The notes: generated by a model not told the origin, from the sequence alone. DNA of 11,132 nt from UBA2561 sp964577275 (GCA_964577275.1 CAZNYR010000113.1:1-11132), one strand, 5' to 3'; numbered from the stretch's first letter, positions 1-5,421 are shown. Numbers and translations: made by a program.

Positions 1-46
1 TGCCGGCGACAGTGCCGCCAGCGGCCTTCAGAACCTTGCGTACCAT
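1..46 (-). CDS. Start of a gene after the TolC-family gene (possible efflux adaptor), partial
   Basis: On the minus strand an ATG at 46-44 opens a frame that stays open to the window edge, giving MVRKVLKAAGGTVAG. A purine-rich GGGGAGCGG lies just upstream and could serve as a ribosome binding site. The start overlaps the last 17 bases of the upstream TolC-family gene, a pattern typical of translational coupling in an operon. In tripartite efflux operons the outer-membrane channel is often next to the periplasmic adaptor (HlyD/MFP family), and a short basic start followed by small hydrophobic residues would suit such a protein. That identity is inference from context only, because 15 residues are too few to recognise a family. 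Confidence 0.35.
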   Translation of the reverse strand, partial: MVRKVLKAAGGTVAG

Positions 47-348
47 CGTCCGCTCCCCGCCAGCCGAGCCCGCGCGACATCGATGCGACCCTGGGCGAGG
101 GCGACCTCTTCCTCGAGTTGGGCTCGGCGAGCAGCGGCGAGGTCGACGTCCATGGGAGCAGCCAGTCCGGCGGTCGCCCGACCCTCGGCGACCGATTCCA
201 GCCGTTTCGACGTGAACAGCGTGGATTCGATGACCTCCAGCTCTGCCCGTGCGGCCAGGACGTCGAAATATGCGGCCAAGGCTCGCGCCTCGACATCTCG
301 CGCGGTGACTTCGACCGCAGCCTTGGCTTCGTTGCGTTCGGCTTCGGT
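28..348 (-). CDS. TolC-family outer membrane efflux protein, C-terminal fragment
   Basis: The minus-strand frame is open from the composition break near 348 down to a TGA at 28-30, about 106 codons without a start of its own. Its translation is an alanine-, glutamate- and arginine-rich helix with the motif order of the outer membrane efflux protein (OEP/TolC) repeat: 'AAYFDVLAARAELEVIES', then 'GRATAGLAAPMDVDLAAARR', then 'AQGRIDVARARLAG'. The Y-F-D-x-L-A-A and A-G-L-x-x-x-x-D-V positions are family hallmarks. TolC-type channels are periplasmic/outer-membrane trimers that carry substrates from RND, MFS or ABC pumps. The 5' part is cut off at the junction. High GC and codon use are unlike everything to the right, so this piece probably comes from another organism. 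A TTG at 279-277 inside the frame is not a convincing start. Confidence 0.72.
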   Translation of the reverse strand, partial: TEAERNEAKAAVEVTARDVEARALAAYFDVLAARAELEVIESTLFTSKRLESVAEGRATAGLAAPMDVDLAAARRAQLEEEVALAQGRIDVARARLAGSGRWYARF

Positions 349-352
349 TTTG
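340..352. other. Abrupt composition break, probable chimeric joint
   Basis: To the left the DNA is strongly GC-rich and codes on the minus strand for a TolC-family protein that runs off the joint in mid-domain. To the right it is AT-rich and codes on the plus strand for a GAF/SpoIIE protein that also begins in mid-domain. Two unrelated genes are both truncated at the same few bases, and no transposase, integrase, attachment site or target duplication is seen. This is the pattern of an assembly or library chimera rather than natural transfer. The exact base is uncertain: GAF-like residues (VLMLPLVFNDEV) can be read from about 347, and TolC-like residues to about 346-351. Confidence 0.8.
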
Positions 353-1492
353 ATGCTTCCTTTGGTGTTTAATGATGAGGTAGGCGGACTGATAGAACTG
401 GTGAGTCCGAAAAAATTTGAGGAGGCACAACTGCAACTTATTCAGGAAATTAGCCGAAATATTGCTTCGGTTTTGGTTAATTTTTTAGCCAATTTAGAAA
501 ACCGTCAACTGGTCGAAAAACTCAAAAATCAGACGCAACGCCTGCACGAAAAAGAGCTACAACTTAGGCGGAACATCGAAAAATTAGAGGCAACGCAGGA
601 AGAGATGAAAGCCAAACAAGACCAACTTGAAGAGGCAAACGCACAAATCGAACAGCAACGCTCACAAATCGAGGACACGTTTAATCATCTGAAACATCGT
701 AACAAACAGGTTACGGATAGCATCCGATATGCACAAACTATTCAACAAGCTATCTTGCCGTTTGACGAAAAATTGGAAGAATTTTTTCCCGCTCATTTTG
801 TATTATATCGCCCAAAAGATATTGTTTCGGGCGATTTTTTTTGGGTCAGTCATATGGCAGGCAAAACTTTTATTGCTTCGGTCGATTGTACTGGACATGG
901 CGTACCCGGTGCATTTATGTCATTAATAGGTTATTCCCAACTTAATGCTGTGGTTAATGAAAAACGGATTTATGAGCCAGCCATGATATTAGAATTATTA
1001 CATTTCAAGATTCAAAAAATACTTCGTCAAGAGAATATCGAAAATCGTCCCGAAACCAAAGACCGCATCAATACCGATGGCATGGATATTTGTTTTTGTG
1101 CGATTGAATATACTCAAAATCAACAAGTTATTATCGAATATGCGGGCGCAAAATTACCGCTCTATCTTATTTTGCCACATACCCAAGAACTCAAAAGTAT
1201 TAAAGGAGACCGCCGTTCTATTGGTGGCTTTATTCGGAAAAGTACAAGTTTTACCAATCGTAGATACGAAGTTCCGATGGGAACCATGATGTATTTGACC
1301 ACCGATGGATTTATCGACCAAAGCAATCCCGAACGCAAACGCATCGGCTCCTCCAAACTCAAAAGTACCTTGCAACACATTGCTTCCCTGCCCATGTCCG
1401 CTCAAAAGGCACAATTAGAGCATCTGCTCGATACACATCAACAGCACCAAGAGCAACGAGATGACATCACGCTCATTGGCATTCAATTATAA
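347..1492 (+). CDS. SpoIIE/PP2C-type serine phosphatase with GAF remnant and coiled coil, 5'-truncated
   Basis: About 381 residues remain, ending at TAA 1490-1492. Residues 1-45 look like the last strand and helix of a GAF sensor domain (LPLVFNDEVGGLIELVS). Residues 52-127 are a long Glu/Gln/Lys-rich coiled coil, ending in the linker DSIRYAQTIQQAIL common in Bacteroidota phosphatases. Residues 128-381 are a PPM/SpoIIE domain. The expected metal-binding aspartates are present: SGDFFW (Asp163, 833-835), VDCTGHGVPG (Asp180, 884-886), TTDGF (Asp320, 1304-1306) and RDDIT (Asp372/373, 1460-1465). Such proteins dephosphorylate anti-sigma-factor antagonists or similar partners in response to sensory input. 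The plus-strand frame runs back to an ATG at 83, but those roughly 88 codons are antisense to the TolC-family fragment and should not be annotated as part of this protein. The true N-terminus is missing. Confidence 0.88.
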   Translation, partial: VLMLPLVFNDEVGGLIELVSPKKFEEAQLQLIQEISRNIASVLVNFLANLENRQLVEKLKNQTQRLHEKELQLRRNIEKLEATQEEMKAKQDQLEEANAQIEQQRSQIEDTFNHLKHRNKQVTDSIRYAQTIQQAILPFDEKLEEFFPAHFVLYRPKDIVSGDFFWVSHMAGKTFIASVDCTGHGVPGAFMSLIGYSQLNAVVNEKRIYEPAMILELLHFKIQKILRQENIENRPETKDRINTDGMDICFCAIEYTQNQQVIIEYAGAKLPLYLILPHTQELKSIKGDRRSIGGFIRKSTSFTNRRYEVPMGTMMYLTTDGFIDQSNPERKRIGSSKLKSTLQHIASLPMSAQKAQLEHLLDTHQQHQEQRDDITLIGIQL

Positions 1493-1524
1493 TTTTTGTA
1501 TATTTACTTCAAAAATATCGTATT

Positions 1525-1980
1525 GTGCAATCATTCTTACATCAGAAAATCGTAACGCCTTTCCTGAATTTGCTCAAAGAAGGCATTACACCTCAAAAGT
1601 TGGCGCAGTCCGTTACACTCGGAATCGTGATGGGATTTATTCCTATTTGGGGTATAAGTACCTCATTATGTGTAGCTTTGGGTTTAAAATTTCGCCTCAA
1701 TATGGTAGCAATCCAGACGGCAAATTATTTGGTTGCCCCTCTTCAATTATTGGTATTTATTCCTTTTATTCATCTGGGTAATTTTTTTACACAAAGTGCG
1801 TCTTTTCCTTATACTGCCGAGCAAGTTTTACTCGAAATACAACAAGCCCCCGAAGTTATGTTTTTAGAATTTGGCTGGGCAATTACACAAGGCGTACTGG
1901 CATGGGCTTTGGTCATGTTGCCACTAAGTTTGATTTTATATCGGTGTTTATTTTTTATTTTTCAAAAATTCAAATCATAA
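1525..1980 (+). CDS. DUF2062-family membrane protein
   Basis: This 151-residue protein starts at a GTG, 32 bases after the phosphatase stop. It matches the DUF2062 pattern: a short N-terminal helix with 'LNLLKEGITPQKLAQSVTLG' at residues 14-33, then 'GIVMGFIPIWG' (33-43), then 'FRLNMVAIQTANYLVAPLQL' (56-75). Hydrophobic segments are at about 30-50, 62-86 and 115-145, so it is an inner-membrane protein. The function of DUF2062 is not established. In other bacteria it occurs alone or fused to glycosyltransferases, but no such partner is seen here. The GTG start is chosen because homologues, as I recall them, begin a few residues before 'KI(V/I)xPxLxxLK'; no ATG is available upstream in frame. 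It may be cotranscribed with the phosphatase. Confidence is high for the family and low for a role. Confidence 0.82.
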   Translation: MQSFLHQKIVTPFLNLLKEGITPQKLAQSVTLGIVMGFIPIWGISTSLCVALGLKFRLNMVAIQTANYLVAPLQLLVFIPFIHLGNFFTQSASFPYTAEQVLLEIQQAPEVMFLEFGWAITQGVLAWALVMLPLSLILYRCLFFIFQKFKS

Positions 1981-1982
1981 TC

Positions 1983-1997
1983 TACTGATTATCAGTA
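1983..1997. repeat. Short palindrome after the DUF2062 gene
   Basis: TACTGAT-T-ATCAGTA is a perfect 7-base inverted repeat around one central base, starting two bases after the DUF2062 stop codon. As RNA it could form only a 5-base-pair stem with a 5-base loop and no U run, so it is a weak terminator. As DNA it would be a good dimer-binding site. Its sequence differs from the ATCGT-type arms of the arsenic operators just downstream, so it is not obviously part of that set. Confidence 0.4.
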
Positions 1998-2010
1998 TTA
2001 AAACATAAAT

Positions 2011-2026
2011 ATCGTAAAATCACGAT
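2011..2026. promoter_or_regulatory. Upstream ArsR-type operator candidate
   Basis: ATCGT (2011-2015) and ACGAT (2022-2026) form an inverted repeat with a 6-base spacer (AAAATC). The arm shares the ATCG(T) core of the main arsR operator at 2051-2072. The centres of the two sites are about 43 bases apart, close to four DNA turns, so two repressor dimers could lie on the same face. The function is inferred from similarity and position only. Confidence 0.45.
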
Positions 2027-2034
2027 AAAACATC

Positions 2035-2065
2035 TTGTTTTTTTGATAGATATATCGTAATTTTG
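2035..2065 (+). promoter_or_regulatory. arsR promoter, Bacteroidota type
   Basis: TAATTTTG at 2058-2065 matches the Bacteroidota -7 consensus TAnnTTTG exactly. TTG at 2035-2037 lies 20 bases upstream, where the -33 element (TTTG/TTG) is expected. The arsR ATG follows 26 bases after the -7 box. The T-rich stretch between the elements (2038-2044) is also typical. The -7 box is enclosed by the arms of the operator at 2051-2072. Confidence 0.65.
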
Positions 2066-2072
2066 CGATATA
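2051..2072. promoter_or_regulatory. Main ArsR operator overlapping the -7 box
   Basis: TATATCG (2051-2057) and CGATATA (2066-2072) are perfect 7-base inverted arms around an 8-base spacer. The spacer TAATTTTG is the promoter -7 box itself. ArsR/SmtB repressors bind dimeric inverted repeats of about this size near the promoter of their own gene and let go when As(III) binds. Occupancy here would directly block RNA polymerase. The site ends 19 bases before the arsR start codon. The assignment to ArsR is inferred from position and from a related site ahead of arsM. Confidence 0.65.
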
Positions 2073-2091
2073 TTAAATATTTAAGAAATTT

Positions 2092-2412
2092 ATGGGCGCA
2101 ACCAAAACACACATTTTTACCGAACGAGAAATCACAATTTCGGAATATGCCAAAGCCTTTGCACATCCTGCACGGATTGCGATTATTGATTATTTACTTA
2201 AAAACCAGACGTGTATCTGCAAAGACCTCACGGATGAATTGCCTTTATCGCAATCTACCGTTTCGCAACATCTGAAAGAATTGAAACGAATCGGCATTAT
2301 CAAAGGCAAAATCATACCTCCAAAAGTATGCTATTGCATCAACGAAGAAGTATGGGAAAAAGCCCGCCAAACTTTTACGTTATTTTTGCAAAAAAGCGAA
2401 GGTTGTTGTTAG
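2092..2412 (+). CDS. arsR: ArsR-family arsenic-responsive repressor
   Basis: The 106-residue protein has the usual length of ArsR/SmtB winged-helix repressors. 'FAHPARIAIIDYLL' (residues 23-36) is the typical first conserved helix. 'CICKDLTDELPLSQSTVSQHLKEL' follows at 41-64, with the recognition helix at about 52-64, and the wing is at 66-82. Cys41 and Cys43 stand where many arsenic sensors have their CxC metalloid-binding pair ahead of the DNA-reading helix. Further cysteines lie at 80, 82, 105 and 106 and could provide a third thiolate ligand. The ATG at 2092 is 26 bases after a perfect -7 box and just after the operator, which supports this start. The neighbouring arsM gene supports arsenite rather than zinc or another metal as inducer. 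The ligand set is an inference. Confidence 0.9.
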   Translation: MGATKTHIFTEREITISEYAKAFAHPARIAIIDYLLKNQTCICKDLTDELPLSQSTVSQHLKELKRIGIIKGKIIPPKVCYCINEEVWEKARQTFTLFLQKSEGCC

Positions 2413-2438
2413 ACAAACGACCTTTTTTTAAATTAATC

Positions 2439-2457
2439 TATCGTAATATTGCATTAA
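2439..2457. promoter_or_regulatory. Promoter and half-operator ahead of arsM
   Basis: TATCGTAATATTGC (2439-2452) matches the main arsR operator at 13 of 14 positions (TATCGTAATTTTGC there). The left arm TATCG is intact, but the right arm reads GCATTAA instead of GCGATAT, so only one half-site is good. The spacer TAATATTG (2444-2451) differs by one base from the -7 consensus TAnnTTTG and lies 49 bases before the arsM ATG. A further ACGAT at 2458-2462 could act as an offset second arm. I infer a second, weaker ArsR-controlled promoter for arsM. Confidence 0.5.
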
Positions 2458-2500
2458 AACGATTTATATTTATTTTATCACCTTCAAAACATCAAAAATC

Positions 2501-3340
2501 ATGGTACAAAATGCAGAAACTTTGAAAGCTATCGTCAAGGAAAAATATGCTCAAATTGCTCAACAAGATAAGCTCCAAAATCAGACTTCGTGTTGCGGAG
2601 TAGGCAGCAGTTGTGATACGATTGAATACAGCGTTTTCGCCGAAAACTATTCAGAATTAGAGGGTTACAATCAAGATGCGGACTTGGGTTTGGGTTGCGG
2701 ATTGCCCACACAATTTGCCCAAATCAAGACTGGAGATACGGTAGTCGATTTGGGTTCGGGTGCAGGAAATGATTGCTTTGTCGCCCGAAGTTTGACGGGT
2801 GCCGAGGGCAAAGTCATTGGCATTGACATGACCCCGATAATGATTGAAAAAGCACGAGAAAACGTAGCCAAATTGGGTTTTAAGAATGTCGAATTTCGGT
2901 TAGGGGACATCGAAAAAATACCGCTGACCAGCAATACTGCCGATGTCGTGGTGAGCAACTGCGTCCTGAATTTAGTCCCCAACAAAACGCAGGCTTTTGC
3001 CGAAACTTTCCGCATCCTAAAAGCGGGCGGACACTTTAGTATTTCGGATGTGGTGCTGATGGGCGAATTGCCCGAAAATCTGAAAAAAGATGCCCAAATG
3101 TATGCGGGCTGTGTATCTGGCGCCATCCAAAAAGAAACGTATCTTGAAACCATACAAAATACTGGTTTTCAGAATATTACAATCCAAAAAGAACGAAAAA
3201 TAGAGTTACCCGAAGAGATTTTAAATTCATATTTTTCGGTCGAGGAGCAACAACAATTTGGCACGGAAAAACTTGGCATTTACAGCATCACGGTATATGC
3301 CGAAAAACCAAACTGCGCGCCCAATAGTGGTTGTTGTTAA
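2501..3340 (+). CDS. arsM: Arsenite S-adenosylmethionine methyltransferase ArsM
   Basis: This 279-residue class I methyltransferase transfers methyl groups from SAM to As(III), yielding mono-, di- or trimethylated arsenic in the cytoplasm. SAM motif I is VVDLGSGAGND (residues 81-91), followed by the acidic motif GIDMTP (107-112) and 'DIEKIPL' (136-142). The cysteines needed for As(III) binding in the family are present: Cys66 in LGLGCGLP, Cys154 in SNCVLNL and Cys204 in YAGCVSGA. These match the order of the three catalytic cysteines of studied ArsM proteins. Additional cysteine clusters sit at both ends (Cys31, 32 and 38; Cys272, 278 and 279), and the protein ends GCC. The start ATG lies 49 bases after a promoter-like box and 88 bases after arsR. 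No arsB/acr3 or arsC gene follows, so detoxification here would rest on methylation and loss of volatile or exported products. Confidence 0.93.
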   Translation: MVQNAETLKAIVKEKYAQIAQQDKLQNQTSCCGVGSSCDTIEYSVFAENYSELEGYNQDADLGLGCGLPTQFAQIKTGDTVVDLGSGAGNDCFVARSLTGAEGKVIGIDMTPIMIEKARENVAKLGFKNVEFRLGDIEKIPLTSNTADVVVSNCVLNLVPNKTQAFAETFRILKAGGHFSISDVVLMGELPENLKKDAQMYAGCVSGAIQKETYLETIQNTGFQNITIQKERKIELPEEILNSYFSVEEQQQFGTEKLGIYSITVYAEKPNCAPNSGCC

Positions 3341-3359
3341 GTAATTTTAAGGCAAAAGT

Positions 3360-3389
3360 ATCGGCAATTCTAAATTTGGAATTGCCGAT
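3360..3389. terminator. Bidirectional hairpin between arsM and trmB
   Basis: ATCGGCAATTC (3360-3370) and GAATTGCCGAT (3379-3389) form a perfect 11-base-pair stem with an 8-base loop. It starts 20 bases after the arsM stop and ends 25 bases before the convergent trmB stop. AT-rich flanks follow on both sides, although without a long uninterrupted T run. Position between converging genes and stem strength make a shared terminator the best reading. Confidence 0.7.
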
Positions 3390-3414
3390 TAAATTCATGT
3401 TAAAAATCATAAAA

Positions 3415-4071
3415 TTATTTTAAAAACTTACATTTCAAATATTTAATATCGTGTCCTTTTTGATGAAATTGTTGTTCAAATCGAGTTACAATGCCGTGAT
3501 GTTCGGCATATAAAGGTGACTGATACAAATTATCAGTATGTTCTAAGTCCTTGATTTTCTGGGTTTTGAATATTTCTAAGGAATATTGATAAAGTCCCGT
3601 ATTATCGGTTTTGAGTCTAAAAATGCCTTCAGGCTGAAGGATTTTGCGATAAATTTCTAAGAATCGGGGGAAAGTCAGGCGGCGTTTTTCGTCCTTATCT
3701 CGTGGTCTGGGGTCGGGATGAATCACCCAAATTTCGGCGACTTCGTTTTCCTCAAAAAAATTTTCTAAGGCATGAATTAAGGTACGCAAAAAGGCAACAT
3801 TTTGGAGGTTATTTTGCTGTGCAAAAGTGCTTCCTTTCCAAATTCTATCGCCCTTGATGTCGATGCCTACGAAATTTTTTTCGGGATAAATTTGTGCGAG
3901 TCCTGTGGTGTATTCGCCTCTTCCGCACGCTAATTCGAGGACAATCGGGTGATGATTTCCGAAAAATTCGTTCCAATTTCCTTTGATGTTGTCGAAGCGT
4001 ACTTTGCCCGGCTCCAGTACGTTTTGTGCCGTCTGATTTTCGGCAAATTTGAATCGCTTTCTGCGTGTCAT
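3415..4071 (-). CDS. trmB: tRNA (guanine-N7-)-methyltransferase TrmB
   Basis: The protein methylates G46 in the tRNA variable loop using SAM. From the ATG at 4071 it has 218 residues and begins MTRRKRFKFAENQ, the usual start of Bacteroidota TrmB. The SAM-binding motif is LELACGRGEYT (residues 45-55) and the next acidic strand is VGIDIKG (68-74). The family signature appears as HPDPRPRDKDEKRRL (118-132), where many other bacteria have DPWPK. 'RLKTDN' (152-157) and the C-terminal TRFEQQFHQKG (196-206) complete the family pattern. The frame stays open 37 codons further upstream to an ATG at 4182, but a perfect -7 box (4105-4112) lies inside that extension, so I reject the longer start. The gene converges with arsM and diverges from the thioesterase gene. 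Confidence 0.93.
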   Translation of the reverse strand: MTRRKRFKFAENQTAQNVLEPGKVRFDNIKGNWNEFFGNHHPIVLELACGRGEYTTGLAQIYPEKNFVGIDIKGDRIWKGSTFAQQNNLQNVAFLRTLIHALENFFEENEVAEIWVIHPDPRPRDKDEKRRLTFPRFLEIYRKILQPEGIFRLKTDNTGLYQYSLEIFKTQKIKDLEHTDNLYQSPLYAEHHGIVTRFEQQFHQKGHDIKYLKCKFLK

Positions 4072-4104
4072 TTTACGAAGTCGCTTTCTATGAATTGATG
4101 CGCC

Positions 4105-4112
4105 CAAAGTTA
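4105..4112 (-). promoter_or_regulatory. trmB promoter -7 box
   Basis: Read on the minus strand the bases are TAACTTTG, an exact match to the Bacteroidota -7 consensus TAnnTTTG, 33 bases before the trmB ATG at 4071. No clear TTG stands at the -33 position. The spacing to the start codon is nearly the same as for mreB. Confidence 0.5.
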
Positions 4113-4211
4113 CTGAAAAACGAATTATTTTTTCTTGATTTGAGGCAAATCCCGTAAACTTTATTTGGTTAAATGAGTTCAAAAATAGGAACTAAAAATC
4201 ATATTATATTC

Positions 4212-4649
4212 ATGCAAAATCACGAATTATTACAAAAATTTCCTGTTAAATTACAACTTCCAGTACAATGGGGCGATATGGATGCCTTTCAGCACGTCAA
4301 TAATGTGCGGTATTTGCGTTGGTTTGAGAGTGTGCGCGTCGAGTATCTGAAGTATCTCAAAACGGCTCAAATGAGTGCCAATACTTCGGTCGGTTTTATT
4401 GTTGGCTCGTTAGAATGTAAGTATTTATTCCCTGTTACTTATCCCGATACGATTGAATTGGGCGTTCGGATTGAAAATATCGAAGGGAGTAAATTAGATA
4501 TGATTTGCCACATGGTGAGCTTACGACATCAAAAGTTGGTGGCGATTGCGAAGGCAAAAATTGTTATCTATGATTATGTCAAGCAACAAAAAATTGAAAT
4601 TCCTGCCGAAACCTTACAAGAAATCGAGGAAGTAGAAAAATCGGTGTGA
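4212..4649 (+). CDS. Acyl-CoA thioesterase, hotdog fold (4HBT family)
   Basis: From the ATG at 4212 the protein has 145 residues, normal for a YbgC/FadM-like single-domain thioesterase. The signature QWGDMDAFQHVNNVRYLRWFE (residues 19-39, with Asp22 and Asp24) holds the catalytic aspartate and the HVNN turn leading into the long central helix. 'ECKYLFPVTYPDTIEL' at 68-83 is the next conserved strand region. These enzymes hydrolyse acyl-CoA or related thioesters in the cytoplasm; the exact acyl chain cannot be told from sequence. An ATG 13 codons upstream (4173) is in frame, but the added residues have no family resemblance, so I prefer 4212. The gene is divergent from trmB and convergent with the membrane-barrel gene. 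No good promoter box was found ahead of it. Confidence 0.85.
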   Translation: MQNHELLQKFPVKLQLPVQWGDMDAFQHVNNVRYLRWFESVRVEYLKYLKTAQMSANTSVGFIVGSLECKYLFPVTYPDTIELGVRIENIEGSKLDMICHMVSLRHQKLVAIAKAKIVIYDYVKQQKIEIPAETLQEIEEVEKSV

Positions 4650-4664
4650 TGATACATTTACACA

Positions 4665-4699
4665 AACCTTTACAGCGATTCAAATATGCTATAAAGGTT
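4665..4699. terminator. Hairpin between the convergent thioesterase and beta-barrel genes
   Basis: AACCTTTA (4665-4672) pairs with TAAAGGTT (4692-4699); inside, AGC (4674-4676) can pair with GCT (4688-4690) after one mismatch, leaving an 11-base loop. It starts 16 bases after the thioesterase stop and lies 27 bases beyond the end of the minus-strand gene. A run of six T follows at 4711-4716. A bidirectional terminator is likely, although the stem is AT-rich. Confidence 0.5.
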
Positions 4700-4725
4700 A
4701 AAGAAGTGCTATTTTTTGGGCTGTA

Positions 4726-5421
4726 TTACCACAAAAATACCAATCCAATTTCTGGTAGAATCATGTGTGTAGGCGACCTTTTGGATTCAAAATTCATGAC
4801 TTCGGGATAATATGGGTCAAATTCGACCGATTCTTTGTCCAAATATTCGGCTTCTGCACCAAATAAATAGCGACATTTTAGGTTTAATTTCATGGCACCC
4901 CTTCCGACCATTAAGCCAATTCCGCCACCATAAAGCAAGGCAAAATCGGAATAATCGATACTGGCTTCGAGGGTTTCATTGGTATCATCATCATCATCCC
5001 AGTTCCAGCTATCGTTGGTAATGTCTTTGAGAGTAGTTCGTGTATATAACCAATTAAATCCAATGACCCCCTCCAGATATGGCGTTGCGAATAGATTTTG
5101 GTCTTGGGACGGAACGATACGCATGACCAGATTTGCCATGAGCATATTATTGCTGGTAGCTAATTCCAAATCACGGTTAAATTGTTGATACTCTTGGGAG
5201 TTATAGCCGTGTGTGAGATAATTAATTTCGCCGCCCAAATAAACAGGCGATTCCTGCATAGGGAAAAGCAACGTTCCGCCAAGTCCTACACCCACCGATT
5301 CTGAGGCATACCGAAAATCCGAAGTAGGAAAAGCTACACGAAGATTAAAGTCAAACATTTGTGCATATAACGGACTGAAAATCAGGACAATAAAACCTAA
5401 AGTAAGCATCATTTTTTTCAT
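4726..5421 (-). CDS. Outer membrane beta-barrel protein with signal peptide
   Basis: The 231-residue protein begins MKKMMLTLGFIVLIFSPLYA, a standard signal peptide with likely cleavage after Ala20. The rest has alternating hydrophobic and polar residues with Gly- and Tyr-rich strands, such as VGVGLGGTLLF (43-53), YLGGEINYLTHGY (61-73), FALLYGGGIGLMVG (160-173) and a last strand ILPEIGLVFLW ending in an aromatic residue. This is the pattern of small outer-membrane barrels (OmpA/OMP_b-brl type). There is no peptidoglycan-binding OmpA domain and no type IX C-terminal signal. A run of five aspartates (Asp142-146, in WNWDDDDDTNE) lies in one predicted extracellular or periplasmic loop and could bind cations; this is speculation. 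I do not recognise a specific family. It is followed by a hairpin shared with the converging thioesterase gene. Confidence 0.75.
   Translation of the reverse strand: MKKMMLTLGFIVLIFSPLYAQMFDFNLRVAFPTSDFRYASESVGVGLGGTLLFPMQESPVYLGGEINYLTHGYNSQEYQQFNRDLELATSNNMLMANLVMRIVPSQDQNLFATPYLEGVIGFNWLYTRTTLKDITNDSWNWDDDDDTNETLEASIDYSDFALLYGGGIGLMVGRGAMKLNLKCRYLFGAEAEYLDKESVEFDPYYPEVMNFESKRSPTHMILPEIGLVFLW

Noticed and set aside
1..350. GC-rich island acquired by horizontal transfer
   Set aside because: Both flanking genes are truncated at one point without integrase, transposase, tRNA or repeats; a chimeric assembly explains it more simply.
1154..1414. Minus-strand frames opposite the SpoIIE domain
   Set aside because: The plus strand carries all catalytic aspartates of the phosphatase; the antisense frames have no recognisable domain.
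2671..3153. 160-codon minus-strand open frame inside arsM
   Set aside because: It is antisense to a strongly conserved methyltransferase and shows no family motif; it is a shadow of arsM codon use.
4072..4182. Longer trmB N-terminus from the ATG at 4182
   Set aside because: It has no similarity to TrmB and contains a perfect -7 promoter box for the shorter start.
4161..4211. Promoter for the thioesterase around TTATTTGG
   Set aside because: The bases before TTTG do not give TAnnTTTG, and no second element is found at correct spacing.
4812..5188. Plus-strand frames with His-rich (HHHH) and Ser-rich (SSSSS) runs
   Set aside because: They are the complement, in other frames, of the Asp run in the minus-strand beta-barrel gene, which has a signal peptide and coherent barrel pattern.
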